This document shows positions 6,794-16,466 of a DNA stretch of 64,000 nucleotides, one piece after another. The DNA is from an uncultured Candidatus Melainabacteria bacterium (GTDB lineage Bacteria; Cyanobacteriota; Vampirovibrionia; Gastranaerophilales; Gastranaerophilaceae): the NCBI GenBank assembly GCA_934693235.1, contig CAKUUY010000006.1, positions 1 through 64,000 on the forward strand. The letters are read 5' to 3'. The position numbers and the translations under genes are program-made. Below the pieces are notes generated by a model that was not told the origin of the DNA, made no database searches, and saw only the letters and a list, made by a program, of their open reading frames with translations. Position 1 is the stretch's first letter, and each line of letters starts with the position of its first letter.

Positions 6794-8104
6794 ATGAGAT
6801 TTACGCTAGAAGAGTTGAAAAAAGCAACAAATGCTGAAGTTAAAGGAAGTGTGCAAGGTGATTTTGAAATATCAACTGATACTAGAACTATAAAAAATGG
6901 AGATATTTACTTGCCACTAAAAGGAGAAAATTTTGACGGCGAAGCTTTTTGCGCAAAAGCTATAGAAGCAGGTGCTGTAGGTTGTTTCTGTACAGGCGAT
7001 TGTCCGGAAGCGACTTTGAGTTTAAAAGTTCCGGATACAAAAATTGCGTATTTGCAAATTGCAAATTTTGCACGCCGTAAGTATACTCCAAAAGTTATTG
7101 GAGTAACCGGCAGTTCAGGGAAAACTACAACAAAGGAGATGGTTTATTCTGTTGTGTCAGAAAAATTTAAATCTCATAAAACTTTTTCTAACCACAATAA
7201 TGAAATAGGTTTTTGCCAGACTGTTTTGTCAATGCCGGAGGGAACAGAAGTTCTAATTGTAGAAATAGGCATGAGAGGTTTTGGTGAAATAGAGCTTGTT
7301 AATAAGTATGCAGAACCGGATTACGCGGTAATTACTAATGCAGGCTCTGCTCATATCGGCAGATTAGGAAGTTTGGACAATATTGCAAAAGCAAAATGTG
7401 AAATAACTTCCCACCTGAAAGAGACTTTAATTGCAAATGACAATCCGAGATTAAGAAAATTTGCAAAATTTAATGGGGAAAAGATTTTTTATTCATTAAA
7501 AGATGTTGAGATTTTGGAAAAACGATGTGGATATTCAAAATTCGTTTATAAAAATAACAAATACGAGCTCAATGTTGAGGGAGACTATAATGTTGAAAAC
7601 TCTCTTGCGGCAATTGAAGTCGGGTATAAATTAGGGATGAGCTATGATGAAATAAAATCAGGTTTGGCAAAATATCATCCAATTGGAAAAAGATGGGAAG
7701 AAGAAAAAATCAAAGGTTTTGATATAATTAATGATAGTTATAATGCAAATCCGGACTCTATGAAAGCTTCGGTTGCAACGTTTTTAGAGTTATATAAAAA
7801 TCCCGTTGTAATTCTTGGAAATATGGGGGAACTTGGCGAAAACGAAGTTGAATTTCATAGAGAAGTCGGGGAATTTATTGGTAAAAAGTTTCAAGGTAAG
7901 GATGCTTTATTTATTACTGTTGGAAATCTCGCAAAACATATTGGAGGTGAATTATCAAAATACGGTTTTGTTGTAAAAAGTTTTGACAATAACATTGAAA
8001 CATCTCGTTACATTCTTGATAATTTGCATGAGGGTATTACAATATTCTTAAAGGCTTCTCGTTCAATGAAGTTTGAAGAAATAATTGAGACTTTAAAAAA
8101 GTAG
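6794..8104 (+). CDS. murF: UDP-N-acetylmuramoyl-tripeptide--D-alanyl-D-alanine ligase
   Basis: MurF adds D-Ala-D-Ala to the UDP-MurNAc-tripeptide in the cytoplasm. The 436-residue length fits. The Mur-ligase ATP loop GVTGSSGKTT is at residues 103-112, the NHNNEIGFC and EIGMRGFGEI motifs follow, and NDSYNANPDSM and GNMGELGE mark the central and C-terminal domains. The N-terminal domain carries the STDTRTIKNGDIYLPLKGE substrate-binding stretch. It is the first gene of a murF-mraY-murD-ftsW-murG-folC run; murE, murC and murB are not in the window. TAGGAAAAATT precedes the ATG. Confidence 0.95.
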   Translation: MRFTLEELKKATNAEVKGSVQGDFEISTDTRTIKNGDIYLPLKGENFDGEAFCAKAIEAGAVGCFCTGDCPEATLSLKVPDTKIAYLQIANFARRKYTPKVIGVTGSSGKTTTKEMVYSVVSEKFKSHKTFSNHNNEIGFCQTVLSMPEGTEVLIVEIGMRGFGEIELVNKYAEPDYAVITNAGSAHIGRLGSLDNIAKAKCEITSHLKETLIANDNPRLRKFAKFNGEKIFYSLKDVEILEKRCGYSKFVYKNNKYELNVEGDYNVENSLAAIEVGYKLGMSYDEIKSGLAKYHPIGKRWEEEKIKGFDIINDSYNANPDSMKASVATFLELYKNPVVILGNMGELGENEVEFHREVGEFIGKKFQGKDALFITVGNLAKHIGGELSKYGFVVKSFDNNIETSRYILDNLHEGITIFLKASRSMKFEEIIETLKK

Positions 8105-8131
8105 GATAGTTAAAGAGGGTAGATATAAAAG

Positions 8132-9112
8132 ATGATAATGTTAGCAGTTGCGTTTTTGTTAGGGATGATATTTTGTTTACTTTTTGGAGTTCCGTATATC
8201 GATTTCTTAAGGAAGCACATGATTGGTCAATATGTAAAAGATTGTGCGCCGGAAACGCATGCTAAAAAGCAAGGTACTCCGACAACCGGAGGTGTTTTTA
8301 TAATTGTTGCCGTTATATTAGGTTCAATTATAGCTTTGGCAATGGCGCAAAGACTTAATACAGAGGCTTTTATTATTCTTTTAACTCTTTTATTTTACAC
8401 GTTTGAGGGATTTCAAGATGATTATTTAAAAATAAAAGGTAAGAAAAATGATGGAATGTCTGCCAAAGGCAAATTGTTAAGACAAATTGCAATTGCAATG
8501 TTGCCGGTTTTATATCTGATGATGACAAAATCAGGCGCGAGTGATGTTATGATTGGGCACTACGCTTTACATCTCGGTTGGTTGTATCCGATTTTTGGGG
8601 TAATTGTAATAACAGGAGCTTCAAATGCATACAACTTGACAGATGGGTTGGATGGTTTGGCTGCGTCAACGGGAGTATTCGCGTTTTTGGCATGTGCAAT
8701 AATTGCATTTTTCTCAGGATATCCGGAAGCTTCTGTAATCTCTGCTTGTGTAGCTGGGGCTTTAGCTGGATTTTTGAAATTTAACAAGCCAAAAGCTGAA
8801 GTATTTATGGGAGATACCGGATCTTTAGCTATTGGTGGATTGTTGGGAACAGTTGCAGTATTAGGAAAATTCGAAATTCTTCTAATATTAATCGCCGGTG
8901 TTTTTGTTATGGAAACGTTGTCGGTAATTATTCAGGTTACAAGTTTTAAAACAACAGGGAAAAGAGTTTTTAAAATGGCTCCTATCCACCATCATTTTGA
9001 GCTTTGTGACTGGAGTGAAAAGAAAGTAGTTACGGTGTTTGCGCTTACTTCCGCAATTCTTTCTGTTTTAGCGGTCGTAATTTATGTTTTGTTAAATAGA
9101 GGTATTTTATAA
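8132..9112 (+). CDS. mraY: phospho-N-acetylmuramoyl-pentapeptide-transferase
   Basis: MraY makes lipid I by moving phospho-MurNAc-pentapeptide onto undecaprenyl phosphate at the inner membrane. The 326-residue protein is polytopic. It shows the hallmark motifs AKKQGTPTTGG, FQDDYLKIKGKK (catalytic Asp pair), NAYNLTDGLDGLA, EVFMGDTGSLAIG and APIHHHFEL. It lies 27 bp after murF, and its last base overlaps the murD start, so translation is likely coupled. Confidence 0.96.
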   Translation: MIMLAVAFLLGMIFCLLFGVPYIDFLRKHMIGQYVKDCAPETHAKKQGTPTTGGVFIIVAVILGSIIALAMAQRLNTEAFIILLTLLFYTFEGFQDDYLKIKGKKNDGMSAKGKLLRQIAIAMLPVLYLMMTKSGASDVMIGHYALHLGWLYPIFGVIVITGASNAYNLTDGLDGLAASTGVFAFLACAIIAFFSGYPEASVISACVAGALAGFLKFNKPKAEVFMGDTGSLAIGGLLGTVAVLGKFEILLILIAGVFVMETLSVIIQVTSFKTTGKRVFKMAPIHHHFELCDWSEKKVVTVFALTSAILSVLAVVIYVLLNRGIL

Positions 9113-10473
9113 TGAGTTGTCCTAGTTTAAAGTTTTTTGATAAAAAAGTTTTAGTTTTGGGTTTTTCAAAAAGTGGGTTATCTGCTGCAAAATATTTGAA
9201 TAAAGCTGGTGCAGAAGTATATATTACTGAATTTAGAGAAGAAAAACCAGAAGATGCTGAAAAACTTGCTGATTTGCGTATACAAGGAATAAAAGTTGAG
9301 TTTGGTGGTCATAGTGATGAATTTATAAAAGATGCTTATATTGCAGTAACAAGCCCCGGAATTCCTCCTCATGCCGAGATTATGCAAAAATTGAAAGTTG
9401 CTCATATTCCGGTGATTTCAGAAATTGAACTTGCTTATACTCAAACACAGATTCCATTTGTTGCAATCACGGGTACTAATGGAAAAACGACAACTACGGC
9501 ATTGACAGCTCATATTTTGTCATCCGAATACAAGGCCGAACCATGTGGAAATTATGGAGTTCCACCATGTGATTTGTTAGATAAAGATATTGATTTTATG
9601 GTTTGTGAATGTAGTTCGTTCCAATTGGAATACAGTGATGGTTTTCAGCCTCAAATTTCTGTTTTTACAAATTTTACACCTGACCATATTGATTGGCATC
9701 AAGGATTGGAAAATTATTTCAAGGCAAAAGCTAAGATTTTTAAATCGCCACAAGCTCCTGCGTTTTCTGTTTTGAATGCAAAAGATGCAAAACTTTTAGA
9801 GTTTTCAAATGAATGCGGTGGAACAGTATTTTTATTCGATGGAAATATTGGCGAAAATTGCTCTTACATAAAAGATGAGGCAATTTATTTTAAGCGAGAT
9901 GGCAAGGAAGATAAAATTATTGATTTGAAAGATTGTCCACTAATCGGAAATCACAATTATCAAAACATCATGTGTGCTGTAATTGTGGCTAAATTAGAGG
10001 GAATTTCTGATGAAGATATTCAAAAGTCAATTATGTCATTTAAAGTTCCGGAACATAGATTAGAAAAATTTGCACAAAAGGGTAAAACAGTCTTTTATAA
10101 CGATTCAAAAGCCACTAACCCGGAAGCTAGTTTAGTTGCAATTAACTCTTTTAATGATTGTGATGTAGTTTTAATTGCAGGAGGACGTGATAAAAACACT
10201 GATTTGACAGAATTTTGTGAATCTATAAAAAAACATATTAAAACAGTGATTTTGATAGGTGAAGCTGCTGACAGGTTTGAAGAAAACTTGCGAAAGAGTG
10301 GTTTTGAAAATGTTGTCAGAGAAGAAACAATGCAATCTGCTGTTGATAAATCAATTGAATTAAACCCAGATGTTGTTTTATTGTCACCGGCATGTGCAAG
10401 TTTTGATATGTTTAGCGGGTATGAAGAGAGAGGAAAGGTTTTTAAAGAAGATGTCTTATCAAAGATCAATTAG
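9112..10473 (+). CDS. murD: UDP-N-acetylmuramoylalanine--D-glutamate ligase
   Basis: MurD adds D-Glu to UDP-MurNAc-L-Ala. Of its 453 residues, the N-terminal Rossmann-like domain shows VLVLGFSKSGLSAA, the ATP loop is GTNGKTTTT at residues 121-129, and SSFQLE, NFTPDHIDWHQ, GNHNYQN, PEHRLE and NDSKATNPEA follow in the usual order. C-terminal LIAGGRDKN and LLSPACASFDMF confirm the family. The start overlaps mraY by one base; its 3' end overlaps the ftsW start by 23 bp. Confidence 0.96.
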   Translation: MSCPSLKFFDKKVLVLGFSKSGLSAAKYLNKAGAEVYITEFREEKPEDAEKLADLRIQGIKVEFGGHSDEFIKDAYIAVTSPGIPPHAEIMQKLKVAHIPVISEIELAYTQTQIPFVAITGTNGKTTTTALTAHILSSEYKAEPCGNYGVPPCDLLDKDIDFMVCECSSFQLEYSDGFQPQISVFTNFTPDHIDWHQGLENYFKAKAKIFKSPQAPAFSVLNAKDAKLLEFSNECGGTVFLFDGNIGENCSYIKDEAIYFKRDGKEDKIIDLKDCPLIGNHNYQNIMCAVIVAKLEGISDEDIQKSIMSFKVPEHRLEKFAQKGKTVFYNDSKATNPEASLVAINSFNDCDVVLIAGGRDKNTDLTEFCESIKKHIKTVILIGEAADRFEENLRKSGFENVVREETMQSAVDKSIELNPDVVLLSPACASFDMFSGYEERGKVFKEDVLSKIN

Positions 10474-11626
10474 ACGCGAACCAAACAGTAATTATGATCC
10501 GCAAATTCAAAGTGTTATAATATCTTCTCCAGATAAGACTCTTTTGATAGTGGTGGCTTTCCTCATTGTAATCGGATTTTTAGCGATATTTTCTGCTACA
10601 GCTCCAAAATGTTTGGATGAGGGTGGTAATCCTTTACAGTTCGTTGTAAAACAGTTTGTTGGCTTGATAATTGGTTTTGTTGCAATGAAATATTTCATGA
10701 ATTATGACTATAAAAAGTTAGCTAGTTGGAATGGAATAGTTATGATTTCTGTTCTTGTTTCATTGTTTCTTGTTGATTTTACACCTTTGGGTATGGTTGT
10801 AAACGGTGCTAAAAGATGGATTAATTTAGGCTTTTACCAGTTACAACCGTCAGAGTTTGCAAAACCTGCTGTAGTTTTGTTACTTGCAAGTGCTTTTAGA
10901 AAAGATGCAAATTTGTTTGACCAAGATAAGTGGTATAAAGCATTTGTGCCTATTATAGCAATGGCCGGTTTGACTTTTATTCAGCCAAACTTGTCGATGG
11001 TAATTTTATTGGGGATGACAACAGTTGTAATGTACATGGCAGCAGGAGGGTCTGTAAAATTTTTCTTGAGCTGTGTCGGAACAATGTTTGTAACATTGAT
11101 TATTGGTTTAACAACAATTATTAAACCATATCAGTTGCAACGTCTAAAAACATGGAGACATCCTGAACTTGACCCGCTAGGAGCAGGTTACAATATTATT
11201 CAATCTCTGATTGCATTTGCATCAGGCGGATTTAGCGGAGTTGGGTATGGCGGTTCTATTCAAAAACTTTCATATTTGCCGGAATGTCATACAGACTTTA
11301 TTTTTGCAATTATTGCTGAAGAATTGGGTTTTGTCGGATGTGTGCTTGTAATCGGTTTGTTCTTTACATTTTTACAAAGGGGTTTTGTTATTGCTGCGAG
11401 ATGTCCTGATATGTATGGAAAATTACTTGCGGTCGGTATAACTTTTTCGATTGTTTTTCAAGCTTTTATGAATATGAGTGTTGCAAGTTCTTTCTTGCCA
11501 ACAACAGGTGTCCCGCTCCCATTTATCAGTTACGGCGGTTCGTCTTTAATTGTGTCTTTAATTATGGTTGGTATACTTTTAAATATTTCTAAAAAGAGAA
11601 TTAAGAAAATAAGGAACAGATATTAA
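10451..11626 (+). CDS. ftsW: FtsW/RodA-type peptidoglycan glycosyltransferase
   Basis: A 391-residue SEDS-family polytopic membrane protein. Its place between murD and murG argues for the divisome enzyme FtsW rather than RodA. Diagnostic stretches are GAKRWINLGFYQLQPSEFAK, HPELDPLGAGYN, GYGGSIQKL, HTDFIFAIIAEELGFVG and PTTGVPLPFISYGGSS. The ATG at 10451 was preferred over an in-frame start 81 bp earlier, because the earlier part would lie wholly inside murD and GGAAAG precedes this ATG. It overlaps murD by 23 bp and murG by one base. Confidence 0.93.
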   Translation: MSYQRSIRREPNSNYDPQIQSVIISSPDKTLLIVVAFLIVIGFLAIFSATAPKCLDEGGNPLQFVVKQFVGLIIGFVAMKYFMNYDYKKLASWNGIVMISVLVSLFLVDFTPLGMVVNGAKRWINLGFYQLQPSEFAKPAVVLLLASAFRKDANLFDQDKWYKAFVPIIAMAGLTFIQPNLSMVILLGMTTVVMYMAAGGSVKFFLSCVGTMFVTLIIGLTTIIKPYQLQRLKTWRHPELDPLGAGYNIIQSLIAFASGGFSGVGYGGSIQKLSYLPECHTDFIFAIIAEELGFVGCVLVIGLFFTFLQRGFVIAARCPDMYGKLLAVGITFSIVFQAFMNMSVASSFLPTTGVPLPFISYGGSSLIVSLIMVGILLNISKKRIKKIRNRY

Positions 11627-12738
11627 TGAGCAGATATTTTATTACAGGTGGAGGAACAGGTGGACATATTTATCCTGCAATTGCAGTTGCGGAAGCTTTA
11701 AATTTAGCCGGAGATGATGTTTTTTACGTTGGAAATCCTAAAAATCTTGAATTTGATATTGTTGCTCAAAAAGGATTTAAGTTTTTAGGTGTAAGTGTTC
11801 ACGGTATGCCAAGAAGATTAAGTTTTGATTTGTTCAAATGGGGAATTCAGCTTTGTCTTGCGGTTTTGAAATGTTGTTATTATATATCAAAATATAAGCC
11901 GGATGCTGTTTTTGGAACAGGTGGTTATGTCTCTGCTCCATCTTTGATTGCTGCAAAATTTTTAAAAATACCTTATATGATGCATGATTGTGATGCTCAA
12001 CCAGGACTTGTAACAAGAAAGCTTGCTCCTGAGGCAAAGTACGTTTCTGTCGCATTTGAAAATGCTTGTAAGTTTATTCAAAATAAAAATTGTGTAGTTA
12101 ATGGAAATCCGATTAGAGCTGCATTTAAGACTTTATCTAAAGAAGATGCAAGAAAAAAACTCGCTCTGGAGAATAAGACTACAATTGTAATTATGGGTGG
12201 GTCTCAAGGAGCTCGTTCAATTAATGATGCGGCAGTAGAAGTTGTAAAGTGTTTTTCTAAAGAATTCGATTTGCAAGTGATTTTTCAAACAGGGAAAAAG
12301 AATTATGAAAGAGTTATAGAACAATTGATAAGAGATTATCCGCAATACGAGAGTGATAAGAATATTCTTGTGCGACCATATTTTGAAGATATGGTAACAG
12401 TTTTAAAAGCCTCTGATATTGCTATTTCTCGTTCTGGTTCGTTGAGTATTTCTGAAATTTGCGCATCCGGCATTGCTCCGATATTTGTACCATATCCGCA
12501 TGCCGCAGCTGATCACCAACGCAAAAATGCTAAATATATTGTCGAAAAAAATGCTGGACTTTATATTGAAGATAAAGATGCAAATGAAAAAACTTTTTAT
12601 GAAGCGATTTCAAGTTTGATGAACGATAGAGCTCGCTTAGAAGAATTACAAAAAAACTCTTTGGCGCTTGCAAAATTTGATGGAACTGAAAAAATAGTTG
12701 AGCAATTGAAAGAGATTATAAATGGGAAAAGCATATAA
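11626..12738 (+). CDS. murG: UDP-N-acetylglucosamine--MurNAc-pentapeptide pyrophosphoryl-undecaprenol GlcNAc transferase
   Basis: MurG converts lipid I to lipid II on the inner face of the membrane. This 370-residue GT28 enzyme has the N-terminal GGGTGGHIYPAIAVAE loop, MHDCDAQPG, VMGGSQGARSIN and the C-domain donor site SRSGSLSISEI and PYPHAAADHQ. It is translationally coupled to ftsW (one-base overlap) and overlaps folC by 17 bp. Confidence 0.96.
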   Translation: MSRYFITGGGTGGHIYPAIAVAEALNLAGDDVFYVGNPKNLEFDIVAQKGFKFLGVSVHGMPRRLSFDLFKWGIQLCLAVLKCCYYISKYKPDAVFGTGGYVSAPSLIAAKFLKIPYMMHDCDAQPGLVTRKLAPEAKYVSVAFENACKFIQNKNCVVNGNPIRAAFKTLSKEDARKKLALENKTTIVIMGGSQGARSINDAAVEVVKCFSKEFDLQVIFQTGKKNYERVIEQLIRDYPQYESDKNILVRPYFEDMVTVLKASDIAISRSGSLSISEICASGIAPIFVPYPHAAADHQRKNAKYIVEKNAGLYIEDKDANEKTFYEAISSLMNDRARLEELQKNSLALAKFDGTEKIVEQLKEIINGKSI

Positions 12739-13906
12739 TGATGCCATAAGGCTTTTGACATCACAAGGGAAATTTTATATTAATTTAGGATTAGAAAGAA
12801 TTTTTGCGATATTGGATTTGTTAGGGAATCCTCAAGATAGTTTGAGATGTATTCATGTTGCCGGGACAAACGGAAAAGGTTCTGTTTGTGCAATAATAGC
12901 AACAATTTTAGATAAAGCAGGTAGAAAAGTAGGTTTGTACACTAGTCCGCACATTTTTAATTACACAGAGCGAATAAAAATTAATGGAGTTGATATTTCA
13001 AAAGACGATTTCGCAGAGTTGGTTTTTGAAGTCTGTGAATTGGCTGATAAAAATAATATTCATTTAACAGAATTTGAAATTTTAACAGCTGTAATGTTTA
13101 AATATTTTGCAAACAATAATGTTGAAGTTGTTGTGTTGGAAACTGGGTTAGGCGGTCGATTTGATGCTACAAATGTTATTAAATCAAATCTTTGCTCAAT
13201 TATTACTCATATTGATTTAGACCATACCGAAAGACTAGGGAGTACAAAATCGAAGATTGCTTTTGAAAAAGCAGGTATAATCAAAGCAAATTGCCCCGTT
13301 TTTACATCTGAGGGATATGAAGAAATTAAAGACAAAGCAGATGAATGCAATTCTCTCTTTGCAATGGTAACGCCTTTGGAAGATACGACAAATCTGGCTT
13401 TAAAAGGAACTTGTCAACAGGAAAATTTATCTTTAGCGCTTGCAGCCGTTCGATATTTGTTTCCGCAAATTCCGGAAACGCTAATTCAAACGGCTTTGAA
13501 AGAAGTTAAACACCCATGCCGTTTTGAATTATGCCGAGACGATTTAATAGTGGATGCCTCACATAATCCCAATGGAACAATGGCATTGAGAGAAAGTTTG
13601 GATTTTTACTATCCATCCCAAAAGCGTTGTTTTGTTTTCGGTTGTTTAAGAAATAAGGATTATCAAAAAATGATGCAAATTTTGTTTTCTAAAGGTGATG
13701 AAATTTATTTTTATCATTTTGACAATCCAAATTCTTGTACAATTGATGAATTACAAGCTGCTTGTGAATACCAGTCGAATAAATTTAAGTCCCTAGACGA
13801 GTTGCCTAAGGACCGTTTAAAAATTGTTTGTGGATCTTTTTATATGCTTAATGAGATTGTGACTGAGTCTCTTGTTCTTCAACCATTTCTTCAAGAAGAC
13901 TCGTAA
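12722..13906 (+). CDS. folC: folylpolyglutamate synthase / dihydrofolate synthase
   Basis: A 394-residue Mur-ligase-like enzyme that adds glutamate to folates. Seen: AGTNGKGSV ATP loop near residue 47, TSPHIFNYTERIKING, ETGLGGRFDATN, THIDLDHTERLG, and DASHNPNG and FGCLRNKDY in the C-domain. It closes the mur run. The ATG at 12722 overlaps murG by 17 bp. Its last 59 bp overlap the tail of the opposing glycosyltransferase gene. Confidence 0.93.
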   Translation: MGKAYNDAIRLLTSQGKFYINLGLERIFAILDLLGNPQDSLRCIHVAGTNGKGSVCAIIATILDKAGRKVGLYTSPHIFNYTERIKINGVDISKDDFAELVFEVCELADKNNIHLTEFEILTAVMFKYFANNNVEVVVLETGLGGRFDATNVIKSNLCSIITHIDLDHTERLGSTKSKIAFEKAGIIKANCPVFTSEGYEEIKDKADECNSLFAMVTPLEDTTNLALKGTCQQENLSLALAAVRYLFPQIPETLIQTALKEVKHPCRFELCRDDLIVDASHNPNGTMALRESLDFYYPSQKRCFVFGCLRNKDYQKMMQILFSKGDEIYFYHFDNPNSCTIDELQAACEYQSNKFKSLDELPKDRLKIVCGSFYMLNEIVTESLVLQPFLQEDS

Positions 13907-15422
13907 CTTTAGCCGGTTCAAAATCAGTGCATGAATTCCAGATTAATGTCGGCTTTTGCCCGGTAATTGACGGACTTGGGTAATCACTGTTACAGAACCC
14001 CTTTAGCATATTTGTAGAGCCATCTACATTGGATGTAAAATATTTACAGCAACTGCAGATTTTTAAAACAAATCCGTAATCATATAATTTTTGACGGATT
14101 TCCTGTAGAGCATCAATCATTCTCAAATGCTTTCCTGTCAAGAATTTTTTATTTTTGTACATAAATTTGATTTTTGCGAGTCCGCCCTCGGAAATAAATT
14201 CAAGTTTGCAAGGAAGTTCGCGTCCAGCAGTATTCATAACAAAGGCATCAATAGCAAGTTTTTCCGTATCTTCAGGTAATTCTTCAACTTTAGTGATTTT
14301 AGCTCTAACACTTCTTACCGGAGGAAGATTTTTGATAATATGTCCTAGCGAATAAATTGGGTACAGACACAATAAAACTATTTCTCTAAATCTCAATTTA
14401 GAATTGATTAAACTTATTCCAAAACCAGCAATTAAAATTAAGAAAGTTAGTAAAACAATTTTAAAATCTACGAAGAAATAATATCTGTATGAATGTTTCA
14501 TAACTGCTGCATAAACAAGCAAAATCATCCAAATATTAGGATTTAACAATGAAAATGTGTGTTCAGAGAAAATAAAATTGTTGATTCCTATTTGAGTAAA
14601 ACAGTTTTTGAATAAATCTAATCTTGCAGACAATCTAGGTTTTCTAAACTCGTAACTTGCAGTATCGACATAAGTCTGAATATTTGGATTGTATGTACAA
14701 GGACATTTGATTTTTGATAAAAGCATGCTGTACTTTAATTCTGAATTGACGTCCTTGAAATCGACAGAACCCACTTCGTCAACAAGATCTTTCTTTATAA
14801 CAAAAACTCCGGAATCTGCGCTAGCAGCTAATCCAAAAAGAGAACGAGCTTTTCTCATAAAGTTCATATGATATTTTTGATAAGCTGCTTTTATTTTATC
14901 AATTGGGCCTAAGTTATCTGTTATGATAAGTGTTTCGCCACTCAATACACTGTGGTTTACAAGCCCAGAGTTGATAGAAGTTAAAAAGTTTGCCGGAATG
15001 CTTCTATCAGCATCAATAAATACGTAAGAATCAATTGTTTGATCTTTTGATAATCTTTCAATTAACATAGAAACAGCTTGATCCTTACCGACAGTTCCAA
15101 CGCCTGTAATATTTACAACATTAACGAAATTGTCTCCATTGAATAATTGCTCAGAACCATCAGAACAATTGTCCAATAAAACGAAAACTCTGAAATTATT
15201 AATCGGATAATCCTGCATTTTAAGTTCTTTCACAAGGTTATCAAGAGTAATTCTGTTGTTTCTTGCGTAAATAACAACCGCAAGGTTGTCTTTTTCTTCA
15301 TATTGTGAATATCTTTTTTCTATTCTAAATGGTTTGTCATTAAGGTTTCTGATAGCTAATGCCAAAAAATATAGTGAATATATTGCTACATAAATATATA
15401 AAATGTCTAAAATTAATTCCAT
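13848..15422 (-). CDS. membrane glycosyltransferase family 2 with cysteine-rich C-terminal tail
   Basis: A 524-residue protein. One N-terminal membrane helix precedes a GT-A domain with YARNN, LLDNCSDGS and the metal-binding DADRS motif near residue 140. Further helices follow (WMILLVYAAVM, VLLTFLILIAGFGISLI, VLLCLYPIYSLGHII). This cellulose-synthase/hyaluronan-synthase-like layout suggests polymer synthesis coupled to export, but the product is unknown. The last ~120 residues are soluble and hold six cysteines (KICSCCKYF, GFCNSDYP, WNSC), unusual for GT2. The ATG at 15422 follows GAAAGGATTATT; an upstream in-frame ATG at 15470 lacks a site. Its 3' end overlaps folC. Confidence 0.8.
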   Translation of the reverse strand: MELILDILYIYVAIYSLYFLALAIRNLNDKPFRIEKRYSQYEEKDNLAVVIYARNNRITLDNLVKELKMQDYPINNFRVFVLLDNCSDGSEQLFNGDNFVNVVNITGVGTVGKDQAVSMLIERLSKDQTIDSYVFIDADRSIPANFLTSINSGLVNHSVLSGETLIITDNLGPIDKIKAAYQKYHMNFMRKARSLFGLAASADSGVFVIKKDLVDEVGSVDFKDVNSELKYSMLLSKIKCPCTYNPNIQTYVDTASYEFRKPRLSARLDLFKNCFTQIGINNFIFSEHTFSLLNPNIWMILLVYAAVMKHSYRYYFFVDFKIVLLTFLILIAGFGISLINSKLRFREIVLLCLYPIYSLGHIIKNLPPVRSVRAKITKVEELPEDTEKLAIDAFVMNTAGRELPCKLEFISEGGLAKIKFMYKNKKFLTGKHLRMIDALQEIRQKLYDYGFVLKICSCCKYFTSNVDGSTNMLKGFCNSDYPSPSITGQKPTLIWNSCTDFEPAKVTSLLEEMVEEQETQSQSH

Positions 15423-15507
15423 AATAATCCTTTCACAATAACATTTTACTTTAGAATAGCACAAAAACAAAGAAATTTGTAAAAGTTTTAAGTCTTATTT
15501 TTCTATA

Positions 15508-15538
15508 AAAAAAGCCCCATTGAAAAATGGGACTTTTT
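15508..15538. terminator. terminator downstream of the ycf23-like gene
   Basis: Stem AAAGCCCCAT / ATGGGACTTT with a short A-rich loop and flanking A/T runs, 21 bp past the stop of the minus-strand gene at 15560. Confidence 0.8.
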
Positions 15539-15559
15539 ATCTTTTAGTTTTTTGAATTA

Positions 15560-16318
15560 TTAAACTAATTCAACAACTTTCAAAGCATTTCTTGAAGCAA
15601 TTTCAACAAGACTTCTAGCTGTTGCCATCATAGACAAGTCAGAATCCATTTTGTTGATGCAAGAACCACAACCTATAGCTGAAGCACCTGCCGCGAATGC
15701 AAATGGAGCAGTTGTTGGGTTTATCGCAGTAGCTGTCATAATAGGCAAATCGATGTTTCTAGAAAGTTCGATTGTGTTAGAAATAGTTAATTCGGCTCTT
15801 TCCATCAATCCTCTAGCGCCTTCAGAAATGTGGTCAGTTGAGAAGTGACCTTCTGTCTGAATTAGGTCTATTCCCATGGTTTCTAATTTTCTAGCCAAGT
15901 TGATTTGATCAGCGATTGGCAATTCTCCAGGAATTGTTACACAGAAGAAAGTTCTTGTGTCACCAAGCATATCCATAGTTTCTTTAACTAATGACATAAC
16001 TTGGTCAGCAGAGAATGACATTCCTTTTTTGTAAAGAACATCAAAATTTCCTAATTCAATAGCGTCTGCCCCTAATTCAACTGCTTTAACCAATTCTGAT
16101 GGAACAATTGAAGATACGAAAATAGGCATATCTGTCATATTTCTGATTTCAGAGATAATTTCTGGTTTTGCACAAATATCAACTGCAGATGCACCGGCAT
16201 TTTCAGCTGAAGCTACAACTTTTTTAATGTTTTCGATGTCAAAGTTGTCAATACCAGCAATAACTTTTACTGCTCTTTTTTCTGTTAAATGTTGTTTAAA
16301 TAAATCAATTCTGCTCAT
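15560..16318 (-). CDS. ycf23: DUF561/Ycf23 family protein
   Basis: A 252-residue TIM-barrel-like protein that matches the Ycf23/DUF561 family known from cyanobacteria and plastids, whose function is not established. Characteristic stretches are AVKVIAGIDNFDIENI, GASAVDICAKPEII, ELGADAIELGNFD, IQTEGHFSTDH and FAFAAGASAIGCGS. The ATG at 16318 was chosen because GAAAGGA lies upstream and the protein then starts MSRIDLFKQH, like the family; the frame remains open 126 bp further without a site. It is divergent from the protease gene and ends at a terminator. Confidence 0.85.
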   Translation of the reverse strand: MSRIDLFKQHLTEKRAVKVIAGIDNFDIENIKKVVASAENAGASAVDICAKPEIISEIRNMTDMPIFVSSIVPSELVKAVELGADAIELGNFDVLYKKGMSFSADQVMSLVKETMDMLGDTRTFFCVTIPGELPIADQINLARKLETMGIDLIQTEGHFSTDHISEGARGLMERAELTISNTIELSRNIDLPIMTATAINPTTAPFAFAAGASAIGCGSCINKMDSDLSMMATARSLVEIASRNALKVVELV

Positions 16319-16466
16319 TTTAAAAATTTCCTTTCTCATAAAATGTGAAGTTTTTTCTGAATTATACATTAAAATTGTAATAATTACAATAACTAACCCG
16401 AAAAAATTTTTTAGGGGTAATGAATTAATCCCTAAATCTCTCATAATATTAGTAAAAGGGGAGATT

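Noticed and set aside
10095..10469. Minus-strand 124-residue frame inside murD
   Set aside because: Shadow of a conserved Mur ligase.
16227..16466. Upstream extension of the protease frame
   Set aside because: Lies antisense to ycf23; the signal peptide begins properly at 16467 with AAGGGGAG upstream.
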